Shown here piece after piece: positions 51,003 to 51,278 of a DNA stretch of 51,278 nt. Source of the DNA: Bradyrhizobium sp. URHD0069 (GTDB lineage: Bacteria; Pseudomonadota; Alphaproteobacteria; Rhizobiales; Xanthobacteraceae); the NCBI RefSeq assembly GCF_000701345.1, contig NZ_JNIJ01000045.1:1-51278 (forward strand), written 5' to 3'. A program made the translations under genes and the position numbers. The notes under the pieces were generated by a model. The model was given only the letters and a program-made list of their open reading frames with translations. It searched no databases and was not told the origin of the DNA. Position 1 is the stretch's first letter. The number at the start of each line of letters is the position of its first letter.

Positions 51003-51278
51003 GCTGTGGACGGCTCCTCCACCGGCACTTGAGTGCCATGGATGTGGGCGCTGTTGAGGCTCCCACGATTCGGAGGAGCTATCCATGCTGACGGTCACGA
51101 CAATCGGTCTCGACATCGCCAAGTCGGTCTTTCAGGTCCACGGAGTGGATACCGCCGGTCAGGTGGTCATCCGCCGCCAGTTGAAGCGTCGCCAGGTCCT
51201 GGCGTTCTTTGAGAAGCTGCCACCCTGCCTGATTGGCATTGAGGCCTGTGCCTCGTCTCACTATTGGTCCCGCGAACT
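51003..51278 (+). mobile_element. IS110-family insertion sequence, left part (cut by window end)
   Basis: The left flank GGACGGCTCCTCCACCGG and the non-coding leader before the transposase are typical of IS110-group elements. The exact left end is uncertain because these elements often lack terminal inverted repeats. Confidence 0.7.
51085..51278 (+). CDS. IS110-family transposase, N-terminal part
   Basis: From ATG 51085, with CGGAGGAGC upstream, the frame runs open to the window edge: MLTVTTIGLDIAKSVFQVHG, then IRRQLKRRQVLAFFEKLPPC and IGIEACASSHYWSRE. GLDIAKxxFQVHG (first catalytic Asp) and the GIEACASSHYW segment (Glu) are hallmarks of the RuvC-like DEDD domain of IS110 transposases, whose elements use a bridge RNA from a flanking non-coding end. 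The Ser-containing C-terminal domain is outside the window. Confidence 0.92.
   Translation, partial: MLTVTTIGLDIAKSVFQVHGVDTAGQVVIRRQLKRRQVLAFFEKLPPCLIGIEACASSHYWSRE

Overview
The window looks like chromosomal accessory DNA of an alphaproteobacterium of the Bradyrhizobium/Rhodopseudomonas type. The evidence is high GC with strong GC3 coding bias, a type II glutamine synthetase behind a near-perfect sigma-54 promoter, a B12-dependent ribonucleotide reductase (NrdJ), an NDUFA12-type complex I protein, small secreted families common in Bradyrhizobium (BA14K, DUF3551, DUF2735), and many imperfect dispersed intergenic repeats. The genus assignment is inference from gene content; no rRNA or complete tRNA gene was seen.

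Layout. 1-14.9 kb is mostly intact housekeeping and accessory genes: partial RidA (-), a cupin-like protein, a tRNA-Ser 3' remnant and a long dispersed repeat, a BtuF-like binding protein, a HotDog thioesterase, a GNAT acetyltransferase, a DUF2161 nuclease-fold protein, a double-domain GrlR-like protein, an SDR, an SGNH hydrolase, a tyrosine phosphatase, an MliC-like inhibitor, DUF2735, glnII, a ModA-like protein, a Sel1 protein, a second double GrlR-like protein and an FMN reductase. 14.9-23.2 kb is repeat-rich and decayed. It carries carbonic anhydrase, a lipocalin-like protein and a class III adenylate cyclase among an Old Yellow Enzyme gene broken by an 8-bp duplication, an internally deleted second copy of that gene, a scrap of the FMN reductase gene, an ATPase/TPR scrap and an AT-rich SIR2-like gene whose 3' end runs into a dispersed repeat.

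23.2-32.3 kb holds nrdJ, an EamA exporter, a BA14K protein, an NDUFA12 homologue and a membrane-anchored coiled-coil protein with four near-identical internal repeats. 32.3-39.3 kb has a (TC)17 microsatellite, a pseudogene related to that coiled-coil protein, an orphan TAXI-type solute-binding protein with two small secreted proteins, and a translationally coupled three-gene phosphorelay operon (membrane PAS kinase, single-domain receiver, receiver-PAS kinase). 39.3-45.5 kb has a cytochrome P460, remnants of a HAD phosphatase and a NemA-type reductase, and an AraC regulator divergent from an AhpD-like protein and a DUF417 membrane protein, followed by a second AraC regulator. 45.5-51.3 kb is gene-poor, with short secreted or Bradyrhizobium-type small proteins and a PhnB-like VOC protein, and ends in the 5' part of an IS110-family element.

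Functional themes are nitrogen assimilation (glnII), B12-linked DNA precursor synthesis (nrdJ with a B12-binding-like protein elsewhere in the window), redox and electrophile stress (OYE family, FMN reductase, AhpD-like, DUF417, AraC), and signal transduction. I did not find a convincing complete new defence or secretion system. The most unusual items are the paired double-GrlR proteins, the truncated SIR2 gene, the orphan TAXI-secreted protein-phosphorelay neighbourhood, and the traceable micro-evolution of the Old Yellow Enzyme copies.
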